64,000 bases of DNA from Alphaproteobacteria bacterium (GTDB lineage Bacteria > Pseudomonadota > Alphaproteobacteria > DSM-16000 > Inquilinaceae): the NCBI GenBank assembly GCA_028281925.1, contig JANQIX010000016.1, forward strand, positions 48,601 through 112,600. The letters run 5' to 3'. Under the pieces are notes generated by a model, which worked only from the letters and a program-made list of their open reading frames with translations, had not been told where the DNA came from and did not search any database. Positions 54,517-62,998 of this stretch are shown here, in pieces. Each line of letters opens with the position of its first letter. Within the stretch, counting starts at the first letter, position 1. Position numbers and translations under genes: made by a program.

Positions 54517-54876
54517 ATGACCGCCAACCCGCATCGCGGGGAGGTGACGATCGAGATCGCTGGCCGCACGCGCACGCTGCGGCCGACCATGGGCGCCATG
54601 GCGGCGATCGAACAGGCGTTCGGCGACGGGCTGGTGCCCGTTGTCGAGCGTTACCTGGCGCGCAAGCTGACCCTTCGCGAGACGGCGATCATCGTCCGCG
54701 AAGGGCTGGTTGCGGCCGGGGAGTCGCCGACCCCGGAGCTGAAGGCCGTGATGGAGCATGTGTTCGAGGCCGGGCCGGCCAAGACGGTCGCGCCGATCAC
54801 CCGGTTTCTGGGCAACATGCTGAACGGCGGCCAGAGCCCTGCAGAGGGAAACGAGCCGGCGGCGGAGGGGAGCTGA
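54517..54876 (+). CDS. Tail assembly chaperone, GTA gp10 family (Phage_TAC_11-like)
   Basis: The 119-aa protein (MTANPHRGEVTIEIAGRTRTLRPTMGAMAAIEQAFGDG) shows the gp10 family pattern, a beta-hairpin then LRPTxGAxAAIE, followed by helices. Chaperones of this kind coat the tape measure during tail assembly. Codons 110-112 contain an in-phase GGGAAAC slippery heptamer (54846-54852). Ribosomes slipping back one base there would bypass the TGA and read the downstream chaperone frame, giving a product of about 191 aa. Confidence 0.83.
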   Translation: MTANPHRGEVTIEIAGRTRTLRPTMGAMAAIEQAFGDGLVPVVERYLARKLTLRETAIIVREGLVAAGESPTPELKAVMEHVFEAGPAKTVAPITRFLGNMLNGGQSPAEGNEPAAEGS

Positions 54877-54891
54877 GCCGCAGCATCCCCT
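54846..54891 (+). promoter_or_regulatory. Candidate programmed -1 frameshift signal: GGGAAAC plus hairpin
   Basis: G-GGA-AAC at 54846-54852 is a canonical X-XXY-YYZ heptamer in the chaperone's zero frame. Thirteen bases later a strong hairpin forms: AGGGGAGCTG (54866-54875) pairs with CAGC-a-TCCCCT (54881-54891), ten base pairs with one bulged A and a 5-base loop. The -1 frame is open from upstream of the heptamer to 55091. Lambda uses GGGAAAG at the same place in its G/T gene pair. Confidence 0.75.
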
Positions 54892-55091
54892 ATCGCCGCT
54901 ATCAGGTCTTTGCCTGCGGCGTGCTGAAGTGGACGCCGCCCGCGTTCTGGGCGTCCACCCCGCACGAGTTCTTTGACGCGATCGAAGGCGCCAGGCTGGC
55001 ATCCGGCGGCAAGCCGTCAGACGACGAGCCGACCGACTGGCAGCGCTGGCACGACCGCGAATTCGGGCCCAAGCCAAAGGCCGCTTACTGA
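54873..55091 (+). CDS. Second tail chaperone frame (gp10.1-like), without standard start codon
   Basis: This short frame, -1 relative to gp10, encodes SRSIPYRRYQVFACGVLKW then TPPAFWASTPHEFFDAIEG. That is the small GTA gp10.1/TAC family pattern (GVLrL-P-FW-MTP-EL). There is no ATG, GTG or TTG upstream of the conserved core. The first possible codon is CTG 54873, embedded in the gp10 stop. The likely product is therefore a -1 frameshift fusion with gp10 (about 191 aa in total); initiation at CTG, or at a GTG at 54921 that would lose conserved residues, is less attractive. The coordinates given are from CTG to TGA. It ends 119 bp before the tape measure gene. Confidence 0.75.
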   Translation: MSRSIPYRRYQVFACGVLKWTPPAFWASTPHEFFDAIEGARLASGGKPSDDEPTDWQRWHDREFGPKPKAAY

Positions 55092-55210
55092 GCGGTGCCG
55101 GCGTTGCTCGCAACCGCCGCCGAACGGGCCCCGGCGGCGAGCGACGCGGGCGATCCCCCGCGATCATCAAGACCAGAGGATTTCCCAATGACGTTCAGCG
55201 ATGGGGGACG

Positions 55211-56938
55211 ATGATGACGAACGAAGAACGGCTGCTGCGCCAGATCGTCGATAACACCGAAGACCTGGATCACGGTCTTCACGGTATTCTGCGCGAACTC
55301 AAGAGGCCAACAACGACCGGCCGTCAGGCGGTCGGCGGAGTTCGGGGCTCCAACCTGTCTTACCAAATTGGAGGCGAGCGCATTGCTCAGCATCTTGCGG
55401 CCAGTGTCGATGTGAGGGGTACGCAGCTCACGGGTCGGTTAGGCGAGGCGAGTCTTGGTGCCTCTCGCATTTTCACTATTATTCGAGAAATTGGGAAAGC
55501 TATTGGCATTGGAGAAGCGTGGAATGCGTTTAAGAATCTATTTGAACATGAAATACGTGATCGGTTAGAGGTTTTGGAGGAATACCGTGATCATCTAAGA
55601 GAGCAGCTTGAAATCTTGGAAGGATGGCCAATTGGTCATCTGCGCCCACTTCTAGATAGATATACTGAAGTGCTTATTGAGATAGCTCGACATAATGCCG
55701 AGTTGGAGAGGCGACGACAGGAAGAACAGGCTGCCGGACCTGAACTCGAAGGAGCAGATCCGAATGAACAGACGGTTCCTTCTCCCACTCCCGAGCCCTA
55801 CCCCGAAGGAGTAGGCGTCTTCCGGGGAGGCCCGAAACCATCTTTAACAATTGACGGCACTCAAGACGGAGTTCCGGTTCCTGTCGAGGACCCTCAGGAC
55901 TTCTTTGGCCATGACGTAGAGATCCGCCGCGGTAACGCCGGACAAGACGAAGGAGCCGGACAGGATGATGGCGCCGGCCAAGATGGTGGTGCTCGCCGCA
56001 TCAGAATTGCGCCGATGGCTGGGACGAGCAGTGCCATCTCGTTTGGTGGAGCGAAGGAATACGTTCCGTTCCCAGACAGAGGCAAAGGCAGCGAGTGCAA
56101 TCCTTTGCCGGAGTGTATCCGGCTGTGCGAGCCGCTGGGAGCGGATGGGCCGAACTTCCGGACGCTTGAAGGCTCTTTTGGCGGAAGCCCCCCGGATAGT
56201 ACCGAAGACGGCTTGCTGGGTGGCATTACGTCCGATCAGGTGGCGGGCGTCGTGGCGCTGGGAGAAGCGCTCGCCGTGGTGGACGACAACACCCGTGCGG
56301 CCGCCCAGTCCATGCTGCAGCTCGGCGACACGGTGGACGGCATTTCCTTCTTGCGCTTCGAGACCCAGCTGCTGACCGCGGCCCAGCAGTACTTGCTAGG
56401 CGTGCTGATCCAGGTCCAAGAGCAGCTTGCGTCGATCCAGTCCGAAGGCTCCCTGTTCGGTGGGGGCGGGAAAGGCGACTCTGCCGGCGGCTTCATTGGA
56501 GAGCTCATTGGTGGGTTCGTCGGCGGTCTCTTCGGTGGCGGCGGTGGCTTCGGCGGTGGCGGGGGCGGCTTCAGCTTCGCTGATGGCGGGATTATGACCT
56601 CGCGCGGGCCGTTGGCGCTTCAGCGGTATCGCCGTGGCGGGATTGCCCGCGTGCCGCAACTGGCGCTGTTCGGCGAAGGCGCGCGGGCGGAAGCCTTCGT
56701 GCCGCTGCCGGACGGTCGCAGCATTCCCGTGGAGATGCGGGGCGGCACACCCGCCAACGATCTTGGCGGGACAGTGATCAACATCGACGCGCGCGGAGCC
56801 GATGCCAGCGCGATCGCCAAGCTGGAGCGGGCGATCACGGCGCTGGATAAGCAGATCGAGCCGCGCGCACTGACAGCGACCAAGCGGGCGGCCGACGGTG
56901 GTGGGGCGTTCGCGAAATCAGTGGGGCGGCGCGCATGA
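55211..56938 (+). CDS. Tail tape measure-like protein, chimeric
   Basis: The 575-aa protein (ATG 55211; 55214 better spaced from GGGGGA) lies where tape measures lie. The C-terminal 200 residues fit the GTA/siphophage type: IGGFVGGLFGGGG glycine-rich span, FADGGIMTSRGPLAL, LFGEGARAEAFVPLPDGRSIPV. The N-terminal 200 residues are unlike it: a predicted coiled coil (DRLEVLEEYRDHLREQLEIL, AELERRRQEEQAAG) encoded by clearly AT-richer DNA (about 55430-55720). A linker then has three GQD[E/D/G]GA repeats and a Cys pair (CNPLPECIRLCEP). A foreign N-terminal segment seems to have been joined to a native C-terminus. Confidence 0.72.
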   Translation: MMTNEERLLRQIVDNTEDLDHGLHGILRELKRPTTTGRQAVGGVRGSNLSYQIGGERIAQHLAASVDVRGTQLTGRLGEASLGASRIFTIIREIGKAIGIGEAWNAFKNLFEHEIRDRLEVLEEYRDHLREQLEILEGWPIGHLRPLLDRYTEVLIEIARHNAELERRRQEEQAAGPELEGADPNEQTVPSPTPEPYPEGVGVFRGGPKPSLTIDGTQDGVPVPVEDPQDFFGHDVEIRRGNAGQDEGAGQDDGAGQDGGARRIRIAPMAGTSSAISFGGAKEYVPFPDRGKGSECNPLPECIRLCEPLGADGPNFRTLEGSFGGSPPDSTEDGLLGGITSDQVAGVVALGEALAVVDDNTRAAAQSMLQLGDTVDGISFLRFETQLLTAAQQYLLGVLIQVQEQLASIQSEGSLFGGGGKGDSAGGFIGELIGGFVGGLFGGGGGFGGGGGGFSFADGGIMTSRGPLALQRYRRGGIARVPQLALFGEGARAEAFVPLPDGRSIPVEMRGGTPANDLGGTVINIDARGADASAIAKLERAITALDKQIEPRALTATKRAADGGGAFAKSVGRRA

Positions 56939-57549
56939 CCATCTTCACCCTGCCCAGTACGCCCGCGATCAGGCGGTCACGCTGGGGCAATACGGCCAAC
57001 AATACGGTGTTCCGCTCGCCGCTGGACCAGGCGGCGCAGGTTCTGGAGCTTCCCGGCGCGAAATGGGTGGCGACCTATGTGCTGCCGCCCATGGATCGCG
57101 CCAACGCTGCGGCGTGGCAGGCCTTCCTGATGAAGCTGCGGGGCCGGGCCAATCAGTTCTACGGCTATGACCCCGACGCCCGCAGCCCGCGCGGCACCGG
57201 GGCCGGCATCCCCGCGGTCATGGGTGCGGCGCAGACAGGTACCACGCTGGTCACCGACGGCTGGGCCGCGTCGCAGACGGTGCTGAAGGTGGGCGATTAC
57301 TTCGCCTATGACATCACCGGCGGGGCGGGACGGCAGCTGCACATGGTCGTGGCCGACGCCATCTCGGACGGCACGGGCCAGGCGACGCTGACCTTCGAAC
57401 CGCCGATCCGCACCGCGCCGGCCGACAACGAGCCGCTGATCCTGACCGACGCAAGTTGCCCGATGATGCTGACGGACCCCAGAGTGGGCTGGGATACCGA
57501 CCAGATCAGCCTCTACGGCATCGAGTTCGAAGCCGAGGAGGCCTTCTGA
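56935..57549 (+). CDS. Distal tail protein (gp12-like)
   Basis: The 204-aa protein follows the tape measure with an ATGA overlap. Its start (MTIFTLPSTPAIRRSRWGN), the stretch LPPMDRANAAAWQAFLMKLRGRANQFYGYDPD and the end ISLYGIEFEAEEAF match phage distal-tail or Dit-like proteins that connect tube and hub. It is inferred from order and pattern; no motif defines a catalytic activity. Confidence 0.68.
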   Translation: MTIFTLPSTPAIRRSRWGNTANNTVFRSPLDQAAQVLELPGAKWVATYVLPPMDRANAAAWQAFLMKLRGRANQFYGYDPDARSPRGTGAGIPAVMGAAQTGTTLVTDGWAASQTVLKVGDYFAYDITGGAGRQLHMVVADAISDGTGQATLTFEPPIRTAPADNEPLILTDASCPMMLTDPRVGWDTDQISLYGIEFEAEEAF

Positions 57550-58127
57550 TGACACGCGATGCGACGACGGCCGCGCTGGACGCCGCACAAGGCAGCGTCG
57601 TCCGGCCGGTGGCGCTGCTACGCCTGGCGCTGGATTCCGGCGATGTGCTGGCGACATCCGCCCCGTTTTCAGTGTTCTGGGCGTGGGACGACGGCTCACC
57701 GCCGGCGGAATTCCTGGGCGTCGGCAATCTGGGCAAGATGTCGGCGGTCGACGAGGGCGTCGAGGTCAAGCCCTATTCCGTCTCGGTGCAGCTGTCCGGC
57801 ATTCCGCAGAGCCAGATCTCGCTGGCATTGAACGAAGACTATCGCAACCGCGATATGCAGGTGTGGCTGGCGCTGTTGGACGATCAGCACCGGGTGATCG
57901 ACGACCCGGTGCTGTTGAACCGGGTACGGCTGGACACCATGAATATCGAGCTGGGCGAGACGGCGACCATCGAGGTGACCGGACATAGCCGCCTGGCTGA
58001 CTGGGACCGCGCACGCGTGCGCCGCTATACGGACGCCGACCAGCAGTCCGTCTATCCCAACGACAAGGGGTTTCAGTTCGTCTCGCAGATCTCTGCGGGC
58101 AAGGAGCTGATTTGGGGCAAGACCTAG
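57549..58127 (+). CDS. Tail hub protein (gp13-like)
   Basis: The 192-aa protein (MTRDATTAALDAAQGSVVRPVALL) starts one base inside the preceding stop. It contains VEVKPYSVSVQLSGIPQSQI, TIEVTGHSRLADWDRARVRRYTDADQQ and ends in KELIWGKT, the layout of DUF2163-like/hub proteins before the cell-wall peptidase gene in GTA-type tails. It likely forms part of the baseplate. Assignment is by pattern and gene order. Confidence 0.68.
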   Translation: MTRDATTAALDAAQGSVVRPVALLRLALDSGDVLATSAPFSVFWAWDDGSPPAEFLGVGNLGKMSAVDEGVEVKPYSVSVQLSGIPQSQISLALNEDYRNRDMQVWLALLDDQHRVIDDPVLLNRVRLDTMNIELGETATIEVTGHSRLADWDRARVRRYTDADQQSVYPNDKGFQFVSQISAGKELIWGKT

Positions 58128-58576
58128 CGGCGCGCCTGCCCCGCCGGCCCGACGGTCCGGCACGCCCGTCTCGCCGACCCGACTGGCCGGCCAGACTGAC
58201 CCGATTTCTTGATCAACGGCGCGAATGGCCGTTCGCCTGGGGTTCCCACGACTGCTGCCTTGCCGCCTGTGATTGGGTGAAAGAGGCGGCCGGCTGGGAT
58301 CCCGCGGCGGGTTTCCGCAACGCCTACGACGACCGCGACGGAGCGCTGCGCGCGCTGCGTACGCTCGGAGCCGGCACGCTGACCGACACTGCTCGGACGA
58401 TCGGTGGCCCACCGCTGGTGTCGGTGCGCTTTGCTCGGCGCGGCGACGTGGCGCTGATCCGCAGCGCGGCGGGACCAGCACTGGGCATCGTGATCGGCGA
58501 CCGGATCGCCGCCGCGGCACCCGCCGGGTGGTCGTTCGTGCCCCTGGATGATGCCATCATGGCTTGGAGGATTTAG
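58112..58576 (+). CDS. DUF6950/NlpC-P60-like tail peptidase (gp14-like)
   Basis: The 154-aa protein begins at TTG 58112, with AAGGAG upstream and inside the hub gene end. FAWGSHDCCLAACDWVKEAAG contains the conserved HDCCLFAADW-type catalytic Cys segment of phage DUF6950/NlpC-P60-like proteins. RRGDVALIRS and a late Ile/Gly strand follow. In GTA and phage tails this protein helps open the cell wall during injection. The Arg/Pro-rich first 25 residues are not conserved, so a later start is possible. Confidence 0.75.
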   Translation: MGQDLAARLPRRPDGPARPSRRPDWPARLTRFLDQRREWPFAWGSHDCCLAACDWVKEAAGWDPAAGFRNAYDDRDGALRALRTLGAGTLTDTARTIGGPPLVSVRFARRGDVALIRSAAGPALGIVIGDRIAAAAPAGWSFVPLDDAIMAWRI

Positions 58577-61372
58577 ATGCCACCAGTAGTGGCCGCGGCT
58601 GCGGCTCTCGCTGTTCAGGCTGCGGTCGGCGGATTGCTGGGCGCGGCCTTGGGGTCGCTGGTAGGAGCGTTGGTCTCTATCGCCAGCTCATTCATCTTTT
58701 CCGGCAGCGGCAGACGCAAGCAGCGATCGCTGCCCAGCTTCACGGCCACGGCGCGGGACCGGCAGCAAACCGTACGGTCGTCGGTCGAGCCGCGTCGGCG
58801 CGTCGTCGGCGAGGCGCTGGTGTCCGGGCCCCTGATCGCCGCCTTTTCCACCGGGTCCAGCAACAAGTACCTGCACATGGTGCTTCCGCTGAATCACGGC
58901 GAAGTGGAGGAGATCGACCCCGACAAGGTCCGCTTCAACGACCTGCCCAGCACCGACGAGCGCCTCACCGTCGGTTCCACCGCGTACTTCCGCATCAACA
59001 CCCATCTGGGAACCGCCGACCAGGCGGCCGATGCCGACCTGGTGGCCGAGGTCGACGAATGGACCACGGCCCACCGGCTGCGCGGCGTGGCGTATGTCTA
59101 TGTGCGCCTGGAATGGAGCAACAGCGTCTGGCCTACGGGCATCCCCAACATCGCAGCCGTGGTCAAGGGCGTGAAGGTGTGGGACCCGCGCGACACGCTG
59201 CAGAATCCCAACGACAGCAGCACCTGGCAGTGGTCGGACAATCCGGCGCTGATCATCCTGGACTATCTGCGCCTCTCCCGTGCCGACGGCGGCGTCGGCG
59301 CGGAGCTGGCCGAGATCGACGAAGCGGCGTTCGTCGCTGCGGCGAATGTCTGCGACGAGCAGGTGGCGGTGTCGGAAGGCAGCCCGACGGAGTTCCAGGA
59401 CCGGTACCGCTGCAACGGCGTCATCAGCTTGGACGACGCGCCGGCTGACGTGATCGAGGACCTGCTGGCGAGCTGTGCCGGCGACCTGTCCTATACCCAG
59501 GGCAAGTACCGCCTGGCCGTCGGTGCCTATCGCGAGCCGCTGGCCCAGACGTTGACGGAGAGCATGTTGCGGGCGCCGGTCAAGGTGCAGCCGCGCATCG
59601 GGGTGGCCGACGCGTTCAACCGGGTGCGCGGCACCTTCGTCAACCGCGACCTGAATTGGCAGCCGGATGATTTCCCGCCCGTGGAGAACGCCACCTATGT
59701 GGCACAGGACGGCGGGGAGGAGATCACGACGGACTTCGAACTGGCGTTCGAGATCGACCCGATCCGTGCGCAGCGGCTGGCCAAGATCCATCTGGAGCGG
59801 TCGCGCCAAGGGATCTCTGTGATCTTCCCGGGCGATTTCTCGGTGATGCCGGTGGCGGTGCTGGACAACGTGAAGCTGACGCTCCCGCATCTGGGGTGGA
59901 CGGACAAGGTGTTCACCGTGCGCGGCTGGGCGCTGGTGGAAGAAGGCGGGATCGACCTGCTGCTGCGCGAAGAGGCGTCCACCGTCTATGACTGGGCGGC
60001 CGGCGAGGCGACTATCATCGACCCCGCGCCCGACACAAACCTGCCCAGCGCCTTCGATGTCGACCAGCCGGTGATCGCGTCCATGCAGAGCGGCACCGAT
60101 CAGCTGATCCAAGCAGGAGACGGCACCATCATCAGCCGGATCCGGGTGGCATGGCCGCAGGTCGCCAACGCGTTTGTGGTGGAAGGCGGGTTCGTGGAGA
60201 TCGGGTACCGCCCGTTGGCCGGCAGTCCGGACGCAGAGTACCAGGTGGTGCGCGTGGGCGGTGCTGCGACGGAGACCTGGCTGTCGCCGGTGTTCGACGC
60301 CACGGTCTACGAGATCCGCGCGCGGGCGATCAACTCCATCGGAGTGCCCAGCGCCTGGACGACCCCGGAGACGCATTCGGTGATCGGCAAGACGGAGTCA
60401 CCGAGCGCGCCGTCCAGCCTATCGGCTGCCCAGAATGGAGCTCTGGCGACCTTCCAGTGGCCGGCAATCAGCGATCTCGACCGCGCTGGGTATGAGCTGC
60501 GTTATGCCCCCGCGGGCACCACGATCACGCGGGCGAACAGCACGCTGATCACCAATGAGACCAAGGGCACGCTGATCACCAATTCCGCGCTGCCTCCGGG
60601 CGATTGGGTGGTTGGCATCTGGGCGATCGATACCTCCGGCAACTATTCGATCACGCCTGCGTCAGCATTGATCATCATGGCCAACCCCAACGACATCGTG
60701 GCCACACAAGCCGGCCATCCGCGTTGGCCGGGCACGCTCCAAGGCCTGGTGCGACACGACGTGTCGGGACGGCTGGTGCCGCAGTCAAACACGCTGGCCA
60801 GCGCCATGACCGACGCGCAGCTTTGGGACCGGATGGCCTACAACCCGGTCGCCACGGCCCAGTACACGACGGCCGCCATGGACTTGCAGTTCGATGCGGA
60901 CGGCACGCGGGTATGGGCATCGATCAGCGCCGAACTGGGGCCCGGAGAAACCGGCACCGTCAGCCCGGACCTGCAGATCCGCTGGCGCGACGATGCCGCG
61001 GCCTGGTTGGACTGGGCGCAGTGGACGGTCGGCAATGTGGATGGCCGCCACATCCAGGGGCGCGTCGACCTCGACACCGCTTCCGGCGTCATCTCGTTAA
61101 CCGGCCTGACGCTGGTAGCCGACGTGGAAGACCGCACGGAGAAGGGCCAGAACGTCGCGGTCACCGCAGGTGGAACGCCGATCACATTCGTCAGGCGGTT
61201 CCACCTGACGCCGCTGATCACCGTAACGGCCAAAGCGGGGGCCGGTTCGCCACCCGCCGCGCGCTACGGCGGCTGGGATGACGAAACGGCCGAAGGATTT
61301 GTCGCCCACGTATTCGACGGCGCCGGCAACAGCGTCGACGGGACAATCAACTGGAGTGCAACGGGACCATGA
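58577..61372 (+). CDS. J-like host-specificity / tail tip protein (gp15-like)
   Basis: The 931-aa protein starts at ATG 58577, directly after the peptidase stop. The N-terminus has a hydrophobic Ala/Gly stretch (residues 3-45). The tip-protein landmark follows: VRSSVEPRRRVVGEALVSGP, then LPLNHGEVEEIDPDKVRFND and VEVD-like hub repeats to about residue 590. A fibronectin III-like domain comes next (PSAPSSLSAAQNGALATFQW, about 600-690) and then a receptor-binding-type tail. It should form the central spike that recognises the target cell. The C-terminal third is the least recognisable part and the likely specificity determinant. Confidence 0.82.
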   Translation: MPPVVAAAAALAVQAAVGGLLGAALGSLVGALVSIASSFIFSGSGRRKQRSLPSFTATARDRQQTVRSSVEPRRRVVGEALVSGPLIAAFSTGSSNKYLHMVLPLNHGEVEEIDPDKVRFNDLPSTDERLTVGSTAYFRINTHLGTADQAADADLVAEVDEWTTAHRLRGVAYVYVRLEWSNSVWPTGIPNIAAVVKGVKVWDPRDTLQNPNDSSTWQWSDNPALIILDYLRLSRADGGVGAELAEIDEAAFVAAANVCDEQVAVSEGSPTEFQDRYRCNGVISLDDAPADVIEDLLASCAGDLSYTQGKYRLAVGAYREPLAQTLTESMLRAPVKVQPRIGVADAFNRVRGTFVNRDLNWQPDDFPPVENATYVAQDGGEEITTDFELAFEIDPIRAQRLAKIHLERSRQGISVIFPGDFSVMPVAVLDNVKLTLPHLGWTDKVFTVRGWALVEEGGIDLLLREEASTVYDWAAGEATIIDPAPDTNLPSAFDVDQPVIASMQSGTDQLIQAGDGTIISRIRVAWPQVANAFVVEGGFVEIGYRPLAGSPDAEYQVVRVGGAATETWLSPVFDATVYEIRARAINSIGVPSAWTTPETHSVIGKTESPSAPSSLSAAQNGALATFQWPAISDLDRAGYELRYAPAGTTITRANSTLITNETKGTLITNSALPPGDWVVGIWAIDTSGNYSITPASALIIMANPNDIVATQAGHPRWPGTLQGLVRHDVSGRLVPQSNTLASAMTDAQLWDRMAYNPVATAQYTTAAMDLQFDADGTRVWASISAELGPGETGTVSPDLQIRWRDDAAAWLDWAQWTVGNVDGRHIQGRVDLDTASGVISLTGLTLVADVEDRTEKGQNVAVTAGGTPITFVRRFHLTPLITVTAKAGAGSPPAARYGGWDDETAEGFVAHVFDGAGNSVDGTINWSATGP

Positions 61373-62625
61373 CCGTATCGACACCGATTCAGCCGGACTA
61401 TACGGCACAAGACGGCAGCACCTACAAGGCCAATATCGACGGCGCCGTCGATGTGGCCAAGCGGATCGGCTGGGCGTTTGCGCCGCATGCCCAGTCAACG
61501 CCGGACATGACGGTCCGCGTCGAAGCCGGGCACCTCTGGTCCGGCGCGGCCGTAACCGACGTTGCCGTGCAGTCGACGACAACGATCACGGCCCCGGCCG
61601 TCAATCCGCGGAACGACCTGGTCGTGATCAATGGCACGACGGGGTCCGTCAGCACGATAACGGGCACTGAATCCGCTAGCCCGTCCGATCCGGCGGTGAC
61701 AGCCGGGTTCATTCCGCTCGCGCGTGTGCGACTGACGGTCGGCATGGCCGAGATCACCAACACCGATATCGACGACATCCGAGCCCTGCTGGTGCCTGCC
61801 GGCACGGCGGCGACCCGAAACGTCGGCGTGCTTGGCGGCGTCCAGTCCTACGCTGCGGAGCTTGCAGCGATCGGCAACCTGACCAGCGCGGCCAATACGA
61901 TGCCACGGTTCACCGGCAGCGGCACCGCCGATCTGGTCGACTTCCTGGACGAAGACGACATGGCGTCCGACAGCAACACTGCCGTCGCAAGCCAGCAGTC
62001 GATCCGGGCCTACATCAACTCCAACGCCGGCGGCGGACTCCACCAGGTCACCGCCTTCACGGCAAACGGCACTTGGACGAAGCACGCCGACACCAAGGCC
62101 GTCCTCGCCGTCGGGGCTGGCGGCGGTGGCGGTGGTGCCGGCACTACGGATGTCGACCGCGGAGGTGGCGGCGGTGGTGCCGGTGGCTCGTTCATCGCAT
62201 GGATCACCTCGCCCGGCTCCACGGAAACGGTGACGATCGGCGCCGCGGGGGCGAACGGTTCGGACGTCACCAATGGCGGCTCCGGCGGGACGACATCGTT
62301 CGGCAGCCATGCCAGTGCGACGGGCGGATCCGGTGGCACGCGCGGTAACTCGGGCGGCAACGGCGGGGCCGGTGGCACGGCTTCGGGTGCCACCATCAAT
62401 AGCGACGGCGGCGGCGGGGGCGGGGGCAGCACGTCCGGCGGGTCTCAGGCATGCGGCGGCGTCGGCGGATCAAGCCTTTTGGGCGGCGGTGGTCGAAGCG
62501 GGCGGGGCCACGGTGTGGCCGGCAGTGCCTATGGCAGCGGCGGGTCCGGAGGCGGTAATGACGGCGGCATTAAAGTCGGCGGCGCCGGGAAGTCCGGCAT
62601 CGTTTTCGTCCTCGAGTTCAAGTGA
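61369..62625 (+). CDS. Tail fibre protein with glycine-rich C-terminal domain
   Basis: The 418-aa protein overlaps the tip protein stop (ATGA). Residues 1-225 are a fibre shaft-like region (GLHQVTAFTANGTWTKHADT closes it). Residues 240-410 are a Gly/Ser-rich domain of the phage Gly-rich tail-tip type (VGAGGGGGGAGTT, SSLLGGGGRSGRGH), ending KSGIVFVLEFK. These domains form polyglycine-II bundles that bind hosts in other phages. The coding DNA is repetitive, and a degraded relative of the end of this gene follows immediately. Confidence 0.82.
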   Translation: MTVSTPIQPDYTAQDGSTYKANIDGAVDVAKRIGWAFAPHAQSTPDMTVRVEAGHLWSGAAVTDVAVQSTTTITAPAVNPRNDLVVINGTTGSVSTITGTESASPSDPAVTAGFIPLARVRLTVGMAEITNTDIDDIRALLVPAGTAATRNVGVLGGVQSYAAELAAIGNLTSAANTMPRFTGSGTADLVDFLDEDDMASDSNTAVASQQSIRAYINSNAGGGLHQVTAFTANGTWTKHADTKAVLAVGAGGGGGGAGTTDVDRGGGGGGAGGSFIAWITSPGSTETVTIGAAGANGSDVTNGGSGGTTSFGSHASATGGSGGTRGNSGGNGGAGGTASGATINSDGGGGGGGSTSGGSQACGGVGGSSLLGGGGRSGRGHGVAGSAYGSGGSGGGNDGGIKVGGAGKSGIVFVLEFK

Positions 62626-62632
62626 GGCAACA

Positions 62633-62811
62633 ATGAAATGGGCAATCGTCTTCCGAGGCAGGGGCGTCGACACGCGGCCGGCATCGGTTGCGCCATGAAG
62701 TGGATTTCCGGCTCCAACGCGTCGGTATCCGTGACCGTAGGAGCCGGTGGCATCAAAGGCGCCCCCTTTGGTTACGGATCGGTGGGCGGCCCCTCTTCTT
62801 TCGGCGCGCCA
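62633..62811 (+). pseudogene. Degraded second glycine-rich fibre gene
   Basis: An ATG at 62633 opens MKWAIVFRGRG, like the start of small phage tail proteins, and stops after 21 codons. From ATG 62695 a short frame reads KWISGSNASVSVTVGAGG and then GGPSSFGAP, the SVTVGAGG...GGPSSFG pattern of the glycine-rich tip domain. At about 62812 it runs into an antisense transposase remnant. It looks like a fibre C-terminus cut by an insertion. Confidence 0.6.
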
Positions 62812-62816
62812 TGCTG

Positions 62817-62998
62817 GGTGTTTAGTCCCGGGAATTGGTGGTCTGGATCGAGACTGAATTTGTTGGGCTCTTTATCCAGGTCTGACAGATGAAGTCATAT
62901 GGTGTGAGGCCCCTTAAGGGTCTTGAGCCTGCGGGCAAAGTTGTGGGCCGGGACGAAGTCGGCTAGGTGGCGTCGGAGCCGGTCGTGACCAGACATGA
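62817..62998 (-). mobile_element. IS481/IS3-type transposase C-terminal remnant, frameshifted
   Basis: Read on the minus strand from about 62998 down, three phases give HLADFVPAHNFARRLKTLKG, then LTPYDFICQTW, then EPNKFSLDPDHQFPGLNT. This is the well-known end of IS481-type transposases. One extra base after KG and one missing base after TW break the frame, and the rest of the transposase and the inverted repeats are not found. It is a dead fragment lying between the fibre remnant and the DUF4376 gene. Confidence 0.78.

Noticed and set aside
54867..54873. GGGGAGC at the end of the chaperone gene as the slippery site
   Set aside because: The second triplet (AGC) would not re-pair after a -1 slip. 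The upstream GGGAAAC is fully canonical and in phase.
58688..60376. A 562-codon minus-strand open frame across the tip protein gene
   Set aside because: Shadow of the J-like gene. It is opposite in direction to the whole tail operon and has no recognisable fold pattern.
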